Assembly (NCBI RefSeq): GCF_030412915.1
Contig: NZ_JAUHJR010000006.1
Span: forward strand, 62,001 to 126,000
DNA from: Nocardioides abyssi
GTDB taxonomy: Bacteria > Actinomycetota > Actinomycetes > Propionibacteriales > Nocardioidaceae
Reading direction: 5' to 3'
DNA length: 64,000 bases
A program made the position numbers and the translations under genes. The notes under the pieces are model-generated. The model saw nothing but the letters and a program-made list of their open reading frames with translations. It had not been told where the DNA came from and searched no databases. Shown in pieces: positions 18,320 to 25,750 of the stretch (positions within the stretch are counted from its first letter, which is position 1; the number at the start of each line of letters is the position of its first letter).

Positions 18320-20299
18320 ATGAGTTCCCTGATCTCCTTCACCATCCTCGGGTTGTTCACCGGGGCGGCGTACGCGATCGCGGCGTCGGGCCTGGTGCTC
18401 ACCTACACCACGACCCGCGTCTTCAACATCGCCCACGGTGCGTTCGGCATGGTGATGGCCTTCGTGTTCTGGGACTTCTCCCAGCGCCAGGGGCTCAACC
18501 TGTTCCTCTCGCTCTTCCTGGTGCTCGGCGTGATCGCGCCGGCCATCGGGTGGGGCATCCAGCGCTTCGTCACCAAGGGCCTCGGCGAGGGCCCGGTCTC
18601 GGTGGCGCTGGTCGTCACCGTCGGCCTCTTCGTCGGGCTGATCGGCCTGGCCCAGCAGGTCTGGCCGCCGGAGCCGCGGACGGTCCCGCCGTTCATGGCC
18701 TCCTCGGGCGTCCAGCTCGGCGACACCTACATCACCGCCCACCAGATCATCACGATCGTCATCTCGATCGGCGTCGCGCTCGGCCTCTACGTGCTGCTCA
18801 ACCGCACGCGCATCGGCACGGCGATGCGCGCCTCGGTCGACAACCCCGAGCTGCTCAAGCTCTTCGGCGGCAAGCCCGACACCGTCGCGGCGCTGTCGTG
18901 GGCGATCGGCATCAGCCTCGCCGCGCTCGGCGGCATCCTGCTCTCCTCGGTGATCGGCCTGTCCTACTACGACCTCACCCTCCTGGTCATCAACGCGTAC
19001 GCCGCGGCGATGCTGGGCCGGCTCAAGTCGCTCCCGCTGACCTTCGTCGGGGCGATGGGGCTGGGCATCCTGCAGTCGTTCGCGGTGGCCTACCTGCCGA
19101 GCGACGGCTTCCTCGCCGGCACGCGGGCCGTCGTGCCCGCGCTGTTCCTCTTCGTCGTGATCGTGCTGATGCCGCAGGCCCAGCTGCGCATCGGCCAGGT
19201 CAAGGGCATCGTGTCGGCCCCGCTGCCGTCGATCACCAAGTCGGTCGCCTGGGGCGGGGCGCTGCTCGTCTTCGTGGCGCTGCTCGTCGGCGGCGGCATG
19301 TCGACGGCCAACCTGCTGCTGGTCGGCACCGCGGCGACGTACGCGATGGTCATGCTCAGCCTGGTGCTGCTCACCGGCTACGGCGGCCACGTGTCGCTCG
19401 CCCAGCTGACCTTCGCGGGCGTGGGCGCGCTGGCCTACGCCAAGCTCGAGCAGCCCAACCTTGCGGGCCTCTTCCTGGCCGCGGCGATCGCGGCCGGCGT
19501 CGGTGCCCTGGTGGCGCTGCCGGTGCTGCGCCTGACCGGCCTCTACCTCGCGCTGTCCACGCTGGCCTTCGGCGTGCTGATGGACAAGATGATCTTCCAG
19601 GCGGAGTTCGCCTTCGGCTTCAACGGCACCCTGCAGGCCGGCCGGCTCTCGATCCTCGGCAACGCCATCGAGTCGACCGGCGGCTACGTGCTGGTGATGA
19701 CCCTCTTCCTGGTGCTCATGGGCATCGCGCTGCTGCTCCTGCGGCGCGGGTCGCTCGGCCGGGTCCTCATCGCCATGCGCGACAGCCCGGCCGCCTGCGG
19801 CACCCTCGGGCTGGACATGCGGTGGTTCCGGGTGGGCCTGTTCGGCCTCTCGGCCGGCATGGCGGGCCTGGCCGGCGCGCTCTTCGCCGGGCTGCGCGGC
19901 ACGATCGGCGCGGCCGACTTCCAGTTCTTCAACAGCCTCCCGCTGCTGCTCCTCGCGGTCGTCTTCGGCGTCACCTCGGTGACCGGCGCGACGCTGGGCG
20001 GGGTCGGGCTGATGCTGCTGCCGGTCATGCAGTCCAACAACCCCGGCATCGCCGGCCTGATCTTCGCGGTCCTCGGCTTCGGTGCCGTCGCGCTGGGTCG
20101 CGACCCCAACGGCCTGGCCAACCTGATGTTCGGCCTCGGCCGGCGCATCCAGGCGCTGGTCCTGCCCCAGCTGCGCGACCGGCTGCCGGTCCTGCCGGGC
20201 CGTCGCCCGGACGGGTCCGACGACGGCGAGGACGCCGGGCTCGCCGACCTGCTCCCCGAGACCCCTGACGCCACCGGGAAGGTGCCCGCCCATGTCTGA
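18320..20299 (+). CDS. Fused branched-chain-type ABC permease (LivH-LivM fusion)
   Basis: 659 residues, about twice a single permease. The N-terminal half (1-290) is LivH-like, with GAAYAIAASGLVLTYTTTRVFNIAHGAFGM and AAMLGRLKSLPLTFVGAMGLGI; the C-terminal half (about 310-600) is LivM-like, with VLLTGYGGHVSLAQLTFAGVGA and MRDSPAACGTLGLDMRWFRVGLFGLSAGMAGLAGAL. About 16-18 membrane segments are expected. A hydrophilic tail (after residue 610) overlaps the next gene by 8 nt. A single fused chain would replace the heterodimer of the usual transporter. Confidence 0.92.
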   Translation: MSSLISFTILGLFTGAAYAIAASGLVLTYTTTRVFNIAHGAFGMVMAFVFWDFSQRQGLNLFLSLFLVLGVIAPAIGWGIQRFVTKGLGEGPVSVALVVTVGLFVGLIGLAQQVWPPEPRTVPPFMASSGVQLGDTYITAHQIITIVISIGVALGLYVLLNRTRIGTAMRASVDNPELLKLFGGKPDTVAALSWAIGISLAALGGILLSSVIGLSYYDLTLLVINAYAAAMLGRLKSLPLTFVGAMGLGILQSFAVAYLPSDGFLAGTRAVVPALFLFVVIVLMPQAQLRIGQVKGIVSAPLPSITKSVAWGGALLVFVALLVGGGMSTANLLLVGTAATYAMVMLSLVLLTGYGGHVSLAQLTFAGVGALAYAKLEQPNLAGLFLAAAIAAGVGALVALPVLRLTGLYLALSTLAFGVLMDKMIFQAEFAFGFNGTLQAGRLSILGNAIESTGGYVLVMTLFLVLMGIALLLLRRGSLGRVLIAMRDSPAACGTLGLDMRWFRVGLFGLSAGMAGLAGALFAGLRGTIGAADFQFFNSLPLLLLAVVFGVTSVTGATLGGVGLMLLPVMQSNNPGIAGLIFAVLGFGAVALGRDPNGLANLMFGLGRRIQALVLPQLRDRLPVLPGRRPDGSDDGEDAGLADLLPETPDATGKVPAHV

Positions 20300-21194
20300 C
20301 CACCCGATCGGCGGCGCACACGCCCCGCTCCTCGAGGTCGACCACGTGGTCGTCCAGTTCGGCGGCGTCACCGCCGTCAACGAGGCGACCTTCGTGGCCG
20401 ACGCCGGCACCGTCACCGGCCTGATCGGCCCCAACGGCGCCGGCAAGACCACCTGCTTCAACGTCATCTCCGGGCTGCAGAAGCCCACCCGCGGCAAGGT
20501 CCGCTTCCGCGGCCGCAACGTCACCGGCGCGCCGGTGCACCGCCGCTCCAAGCGGGGGATGGGCCGCACCTTCCAGCGGCTCGAGGCGTTCGGCTCGCTG
20601 TCGGTGCGCGACAACGTCCGCGTCGCCTACGACATCCACCGCGGCCTGGCCGGCCTGGTGCGGCCGGGCGCCAAGGACATCGACGCGCTGCTCGACCGGG
20701 TCGGCATCTCGTCGTACGCCGACGAGCGCGCCGACTCCATCCCGACCGGCACCGCGCGGCTCCTCGAGCTGGCCCGCTGCCTGGCCGGTGACCCGAAGCT
20801 GCTGCTGCTCGACGAGCCCTCCTCGGGCCTCGACGAGTCCGAGACCGACGACTTCGGCGATCTGCTGCGCGACCTGGCCGCCGAGGGCCGCGGGATCCTC
20901 ATGGTCGAGCACGACATGGACCTGGTGATGGGCGTCTGCGACACCATCCACGTCCTCGACTTCGGCTCGATCATCGCCTCCGGCACGCCGGGGGAGATCC
21001 GCCGCGACCCGGCCGTGCAGCGCGCCTACCTCGGCTACTCCGACGAGGTGCCCGAGCACGAGCTCGTCGGCGCCTCCGCCGGCGCCAGCGCCGTCGAGGA
21101 GACCCGCACCGACCTCGTTCCGGTCGGCGCGGCCACCGAGGCGACCACCGTGATCCCCGCGGTCGGCGCCACCATCCCGGAGGACGTCCGATGA
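20292..21194 (+). CDS. ABC transporter ATP-binding protein, LivG type
   Basis: 300 residues. Walker A GPNGAGKTT, Q-loop region GRTFQRLEAF, Walker B LLLLDEPSSGLDESE and the H-loop VEHDMDLV are present. The signature motif is atypical: where LSGGQ or LSYG is expected the sequence is IPTGTARLLELAR. The C-terminal extension of about 45 residues (EHELVGASAGAS onward) is acidic and Ala/Thr-rich. ATG at 20292 overlaps the permease end by 8 nt; the livF-like gene overlaps its stop by 4 nt. It works with the next gene as the motor of the importer. Confidence 0.9.
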   Translation: MSDHPIGGAHAPLLEVDHVVVQFGGVTAVNEATFVADAGTVTGLIGPNGAGKTTCFNVISGLQKPTRGKVRFRGRNVTGAPVHRRSKRGMGRTFQRLEAFGSLSVRDNVRVAYDIHRGLAGLVRPGAKDIDALLDRVGISSYADERADSIPTGTARLLELARCLAGDPKLLLLDEPSSGLDESETDDFGDLLRDLAAEGRGILMVEHDMDLVMGVCDTIHVLDFGSIIASGTPGEIRRDPAVQRAYLGYSDEVPEHELVGASAGASAVEETRTDLVPVGAATEATTVIPAVGATIPEDVR

Positions 21195-21898
21195 GCATCC
21201 CCATCCTCGAGGTCGTCGACCTCCACGCCGCCTACGGCCGGATCGAGGTGCTGCGCGGCGTCGACCTGTCGGTGCCCAAGGGGGCGGTCATGGCGCTGCT
21301 CGGCCCCAACGGCGCCGGGAAGTCGACGCTGGTCAAGGTCATCTCCGGGCAGAAGAAGCCGACCTCCGGCGACATCCACCTCGGCGGCGTGCACGTCAAG
21401 GGGGCCGGCGCCGAGGAGCTCGCCCGGCTCGGGCTGTGCACCGTGCCCGAGGGCCGCTCGGTCTTCCCGAACCTCACCGTCGAGGAGAACCTGCGGCTCA
21501 TGTCGTACGCCGGGGTCTCGGCCGACGCGGTGCTCGACACGGCGTACTCCTACTTCCCGCGGCTCTCCGAGCGGCGCCACCAGCTCGCCGGCACCATGTC
21601 CGGCGGCGAGCAGCAGATGCTGGCCATGTCGCGGGCGCTGGCCTCCGACCCGGCGTTGCTGCTGCTCGACGAGCTCTCGATGGGGCTCGCGCCGCTGATC
21701 GTCGACGAGCTCTACGACACCGTCGCCCAGATCGCGGCGTCCGGTGTCTCGATCCTCTGCATCGAGCAGTTCGCCCGCACCGCGCTGCGGGTCTCCGACT
21801 ACGCGGCCGTCATGTCCGGCGGACGCATCGTGGCCTCCGGCGAACCCGCCGAGGTGCTCGAGACCATGTCCGACGTCATCCTCGGAGGTGCCGCGTGA
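21191..21898 (+). CDS. ABC transporter ATP-binding protein, LivF type
   Basis: 235 residues, full length for LivF. Walker A GPNGAGKST near residue 38, signature MSGGEQQMLAMSRAL, Walker B LLLLDELSMGLAP, and IEQFARTALRVSDYAAVMSGGRIVASG at the end; the H-loop histidine is Gln in IEQ, as is common in LivF proteins. ATG overlaps the previous stop (ATGA) and its own stop overlaps the next GTG (GTGA), so the operon is tightly coupled. Confidence 0.92.
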   Translation: MSIPILEVVDLHAAYGRIEVLRGVDLSVPKGAVMALLGPNGAGKSTLVKVISGQKKPTSGDIHLGGVHVKGAGAEELARLGLCTVPEGRSVFPNLTVEENLRLMSYAGVSADAVLDTAYSYFPRLSERRHQLAGTMSGGEQQMLAMSRALASDPALLLLDELSMGLAPLIVDELYDTVAQIAASGVSILCIEQFARTALRVSDYAAVMSGGRIVASGEPAEVLETMSDVILGGAA

Positions 21899-23703
21899 AG
21901 CGGACCGTTCTCCCTGTCCTCGCCGGCGGGCTCGTCGCCGCTGTCCTCCCGATCGGCGCCACCACGGCCTCCTCGGCGGCCGCCCCGCCGTCGGCGAAGG
22001 AGACGCTCGACTACGGCTACAGCTCCGAGGCCATCTCCTCACCGGTCAAGCTGGAGATCTACGAGCCGGTCATCCCGATCCCGGCCACCCCGCAGTTCGA
22101 GCTGAGCCTGGGCTACAGCAAGGTCTCGGCCGACAGCAGCGGCGGCAAGGGCCGCGCGGCGTACTTCTGGCCCGGCGACTCCATCGGCGAGGGCCTCAAG
22201 ACCGTCGTGGAGAACCTCGGTCTCCCGCCGGAGATCGCCAACCCGATCGCCGAGCAGGGCTACCCGGTCCAGGTGAACTCCGCCTTCCCCGGCGGCCCCG
22301 AGTCCGAGGCGCAGGAGCCCTTCCCGGGCTCGGTGTCGCGCACGAGTGCCGCCGAGGGCGACGTCCGCGCCGCGGCCGGGTTCTCCACCGACTGCGACGT
22401 CGACGAGCCCGGTGGCGGTGCTGGCGGTGGCGGTGGCGGCGGGCTCCCGGGTCTGCCGGGACTGCCCGGGCTCCCGGGTCTGCCGGGGCTGCCCACGGGC
22501 GGCTCCGGTGCCGTCGGCGGCGGGCTGCTCGGCAACCTGCTCGGTGGGCTGACCAGCGGGCTGACCGGCGGGCTCGGCGGCCTGGCCGGCGGGGCCGGCG
22601 GGGCCTCGGGAGGCGCGGCGAACCCGCTCGCCGACTTCGGCGCCGCCATCACCGGCCAGGGCGCTGCGCAGAAGGAGGGCGAGGAGGACAAGGCCGCCCC
22701 GGAGGCCGCGGCCTGCCAGATCCCGTCCGCGCTCAACGCGCTGATCGACATCGGCGGCATGGCCTCCGCCAGCCGCTCCACCGTCGAGAAGGGCACGGTC
22801 ACCACGACCACGCGCTCCGCGCTCGGCGAGGTCCGCCTGCTCGGCGGCATCATCACCCTCTCCGGCGTCACCGCGAAGGCCGTCACCAGCAGCGACGGCA
22901 AGACCGAGAAGGCGTCGGGCAAGGCGCGGTACGGCACCCTCTCCATCGCCGGCCAGGAGTTCTCCGTCGGCCCCGACGGCTACGAGGCCGTCGGCCAGGG
23001 CGGCCCGATCCCCGGCCTGTCCGACAACCCGGCCAAGGCGCTCGAGCAGCTCGGCGTCTCGATCACGCTGCCCCAGCCGGAGCTGACGTCGAAGGGCAAG
23101 GAGGCCAACGCTGCCGTCGAGGCGCTCCGCATCCAGGTCGACCTCTCGATCCTCAAGCCGATCCTGTCCCAGATCCCGCTCGGCGACATCCTGGCGCCGA
23201 TCCCGTTCCCCGGGCAGGCCGGCATCGTCAAGAGCCTGCTCGGCGCGCTCAACCAGCTCTCGCCGCGCATCGTCCTGCACCTCGGCGTCGCCAGCAGCGA
23301 GCTCAAGCGGGCGCCCAAGCTCGACCTCCCCACCGGCGAGATCCCGGACAACGACCCGGGCGGCGACGAGGGCGGCGACACCAGCGGCGGCGGCTCCGGC
23401 GGCACCGCGGGTGGCAGCACCGGCAGCGCCGGCGCGCCCTCGTCCTCCCCGGCCGACGTCGGTTCCTCCGACGCCGGCGGCGGTGACGCGGCCCCCGCCG
23501 ACGGCGACCTCGTCGACGCGGCCCCGGTCGGCGCCGGCCTCCCGCCGCTGAACTCCATCCCCGGTGCCCTGCTCTTCGGCGGCATCGCGCTCGCCGCGGT
23601 CGCCGGCAGCTACCTCCGCAAGATCGGCGCGCTCGCCCTCGGGGCCGGCTCAGCCTGTCCCCACGGCCTCGACAGCGGCCTGCCCGACCTCCGCAAGGCA
23701 TGA
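21895..23703 (+). CDS. Secreted, C-terminally membrane-anchored surface protein with Leu-Pro-Gly repeats
   Basis: 602 residues with a signal peptide (MKRTVLPVLAGGLVAAVLP, from GTG 21895). A first beta-rich domain leads to a low-complexity stretch near residues 175-245 containing five LPG triplets (LPGLPGLPGLPGLPGLP) and Gly/Leu-rich repeats. A second domain (about 280-470) follows, then a Gly/Ser/Asp-rich spacer and one membrane helix (IPGALLFGGIALAAVAGSYL) with a basic end. The layout resembles actinobacterial choice-of-anchor proteins. It is coupled to livF by a GTGA overlap, so it likely serves the transporter at the cell surface. No enzyme motif is seen. Confidence 0.75.
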   Translation: MKRTVLPVLAGGLVAAVLPIGATTASSAAAPPSAKETLDYGYSSEAISSPVKLEIYEPVIPIPATPQFELSLGYSKVSADSSGGKGRAAYFWPGDSIGEGLKTVVENLGLPPEIANPIAEQGYPVQVNSAFPGGPESEAQEPFPGSVSRTSAAEGDVRAAAGFSTDCDVDEPGGGAGGGGGGGLPGLPGLPGLPGLPGLPTGGSGAVGGGLLGNLLGGLTSGLTGGLGGLAGGAGGASGGAANPLADFGAAITGQGAAQKEGEEDKAAPEAAACQIPSALNALIDIGGMASASRSTVEKGTVTTTTRSALGEVRLLGGIITLSGVTAKAVTSSDGKTEKASGKARYGTLSIAGQEFSVGPDGYEAVGQGGPIPGLSDNPAKALEQLGVSITLPQPELTSKGKEANAAVEALRIQVDLSILKPILSQIPLGDILAPIPFPGQAGIVKSLLGALNQLSPRIVLHLGVASSELKRAPKLDLPTGEIPDNDPGGDEGGDTSGGGSGGTAGGSTGSAGAPSSSPADVGSSDAGGGDAAPADGDLVDAAPVGAGLPPLNSIPGALLFGGIALAAVAGSYLRKIGALALGAGSACPHGLDSGLPDLRKA

Positions 23704-24299
23704 CCGAAAGGCACCCTGAGATGACCACGATGTCCACGCCCGCCTCCGGCGCCCGGATGGGCTCCGGCACCGCGCTCCCGCGTGCCGGCCGGGGCGGCAG
23801 CGCCACCGGCGCGGCCCCGCTGAAGAACAACAACTACCAGCTGCTCCAGGTCGTGCTGTTCTGGGCGGGCGCGATCCTGCTCCCGCTCGGCCTGGTCGTC
23901 ATCGTGCTGGGGTGGTACGGCGCCGCCAACACCCCCTACCAGTACGACCAGCTCTCCTACTTGGTCTCCGGCGGCCTGCTCGGCCTCGGCCTGACCTTCG
24001 TCGGCGGGTTCCTCTACTTCGGGGCCTGGCTGGCGCGGATCGCCGACGACGGCCGCGAGTCCTCGAAGCGGCTCGCCGACACCCTGCTCGTGCTGGCCGA
24101 CGTGACCTCGCGCTCCGCCGCCGTCAACGACCAGGGCGTCGACACCTCGGCGCTGCCGGTCACCGCGGGTGAGGGCACGACCATCCACCGCCGCGACTGC
24201 GCGCTCATCGCCCACCGTCAGGACCTCCACCCCGTCGGCGAGGCCGAGGCCCAGGGCCGCGCCGCCCAGCTCACCACCTGCCGGGTCTGCAAGCCCTGA
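23700..24299 (+). CDS. Two-helix membrane protein with C-terminal Cys motif
   Basis: 199 residues from ATG 23700, which overlaps the previous stop; an in-frame ATG at 23721 (192 residues) is an alternative. Two membrane helices (about residues 45-70 and 85-110, ending FLYFGAWLARIAD), then a cytoplasmic helical stretch and a terminal motif with spaced residues HRRDCALI and TTCRVCKP, which could bind a metal (one His, three Cys). Last gene of the seven-gene transport operon. Function unknown; a role coupling the surface protein to the ATPases is possible but only inferred. Confidence 0.7.
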   Translation: MTERHPEMTTMSTPASGARMGSGTALPRAGRGGSATGAAPLKNNNYQLLQVVLFWAGAILLPLGLVVIVLGWYGAANTPYQYDQLSYLVSGGLLGLGLTFVGGFLYFGAWLARIADDGRESSKRLADTLLVLADVTSRSAAVNDQGVDTSALPVTAGEGTTIHRRDCALIAHRQDLHPVGEAEAQGRAAQLTTCRVCKP

Positions 24300-24400
24300 C
24301 GGTCGGCCCCAGCAGCCACCCGGGGCGCTCCGGGCCGGCCTGCGCCGAGCCCGGTCCCGGCTGCCCCACGGGTCCCGCCGGCCCCACGTCGTACGCGACC

Positions 24401-24461
24401 CCTGCACATATCGGGGCAGATCTACCCCGATATGTGCAGGAGTCACCGGTTAACCGGTGAC
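24401..24461. repeat. Double-palindrome intergenic repeat, copy B
   Basis: A 40-bp palindrome (24401-24440, one mismatched pair, core AGATCT) then the 20-bp palindrome GTCACCGGTTAACCGGTGAC (24442-24461). Lies between the convergent ABC operon and the DUF4032 gene. The extra half-site present in copies A and C is absent. The remaining 100 nt upstream (24300-24400) hold nothing recognisable. Confidence 0.9.
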
Positions 24462-24498
24462 CCCGACACCCGGCCCGGGGACCCCATCGAACGAGCAG

Positions 24499-25740
24499 TC
24501 ACCCCGCCCCCGGCCCACCCTCGTCGTCGTCGACGGGCGGGGGCGTGAGGGCCTCCTCCGGCTTGGTCGACAGGACGGTGTCGATGTAGTCGCGGGCGGT
24601 CTCGAAGAGGTCGACCTCGTGGCCGGCGCGCTCGGAGAGGTACCACCGGTGCACGAGCACCTCGTGGAAGATCTCGGCCGGCTCGAGCTTGCCGCGGGCC
24701 TCGGGCGGGACCATCGCCATGAGCGGCTCGAAGACCTCGCCGAGCCAGCGGCTGGCGACGAGCACACGGTCCTCGCGGCCGAGGTCGCGGTGGGCGGCGA
24801 AGCGGGAGATGTCGTTGAGCAGCCGCCGGGCCTGGCTGTCCTCGACGTCGAGTCCGGTCAGGGAGCGCAGCTCGCGGCGGTGGTGGCCGAGCTCGACGGC
24901 GCGCGGCTGGATGCGCACCGAGTCGCCGTCGTAGTCGGTGACGATGTCGAGCTCCTCGACGTCGAACCCGAGCTCGTTGAGGCGCTCGATGCGCTGCTCG
25001 ATGCGCCACATCTCGGCGGCGGAGAACTCCTCGACGCCGGTCAGCTCGTCCCACAGCTCGCGGTAGCGCCGCTGGAGCAGGGCGACGATCTCCTCGGCCG
25101 GCACCTCGGCGGGCACGAGCCGGCTGGCCTGGAGGTCGAGCAGCTCGGCGAAGACGTTCTCGGTGGCGATGGTGACGTCGTGCTCGCGCATCTGCCGTGA
25201 CAGCGAGGAGCGCAGCTCGCCGGTCTCGGCGTCGACGAGGTACGCCGCGAAGCCGCCGGCGTCGCGGCGGAACAGCACGTTCGACAGCGACACGTCGCCC
25301 CAGAAGAAGTCGGCCAGGTGCAGCCGCACCAGCAGCACGACCATCGCGTCGACGAGCAGCGGCAGCCCCTCGACGGTCGTGCCGTGGCTGAAGAGGCTGC
25401 GGTAGGGCAGCGAGAAGCGCAGGTGCTGGGTCAGCAGCGCGGCGGGCAGCTCCTCGCCGTGGGCGTCGACCCGGCCGGTGACGACCCCCTGCGGCATGAC
25501 CGCGGGCAGGCCGAGGCGCTGGAGGTCGCGCAGCAGGCGGTACTCCCGGAAGGCGATCTCCTCGACGGTCTCCTTGACGGCGTACGTCGAGGTGCCCTGC
25601 CGCACGATCCGCACGACGTGCCGGGACAGGCCGCGGGGGAGGGGCACGACGTACCGCTCGTCCCACTCCTCCAGCGGCTCCGACCACGGCAGGCGGAAGA
25701 GCGCGGGGTCGGGGCGGTGCGCGACGATGTGGAGGGCCAC
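24499..25740 (-). CDS. DUF4032 kinase-like protein
   Basis: 413 residues. The N-terminal half looks like a degenerate protein-kinase/lipopolysaccharide-kinase fold: an invariant-lysine-like AVKETVEEIAFREYRLLRDL, catalytic-loop-like FFWGDVSLSNVLF (Asp and Asn kept) and a DFG-like LVDAETGEL. The C-terminal half matches the actinobacterial DUF4032 pattern: HHRRELRSLTGLDVEDSQARRLLNDI and EIFHEVLVHRWYLSERAGHEVDL. GTG 25740 lies 7 nt after TAGTCT (complement of 25748-25753), which includes the stop codon of the amylase gene. Substrate unknown; its position behind an alpha-amylase hints at carbohydrate metabolism. Confidence 0.82.
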   Translation of the reverse strand: MALHIVAHRPDPALFRLPWSEPLEEWDERYVVPLPRGLSRHVVRIVRQGTSTYAVKETVEEIAFREYRLLRDLQRLGLPAVMPQGVVTGRVDAHGEELPAALLTQHLRFSLPYRSLFSHGTTVEGLPLLVDAMVVLLVRLHLADFFWGDVSLSNVLFRRDAGGFAAYLVDAETGELRSSLSRQMREHDVTIATENVFAELLDLQASRLVPAEVPAEEIVALLQRRYRELWDELTGVEEFSAAEMWRIEQRIERLNELGFDVEELDIVTDYDGDSVRIQPRAVELGHHRRELRSLTGLDVEDSQARRLLNDISRFAAHRDLGREDRVLVASRWLGEVFEPLMAMVPPEARGKLEPAEIFHEVLVHRWYLSERAGHEVDLFETARDYIDTVLSTKPEEALTPPPVDDDEGGPGAG

Positions 25741-25750
25741 ACCGCCGAGA

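Noticed and set aside
16730-20614. Minus-strand open frame of almost 1300 codons across the ABC operon
   Set aside because: It is antisense to well-supported transporter genes with Walker, lipobox and permease motifs. Long empty frames are normal at this GC content, and its composition (Gly, Arg, Ala, Asp, Pro) has no domain pattern.
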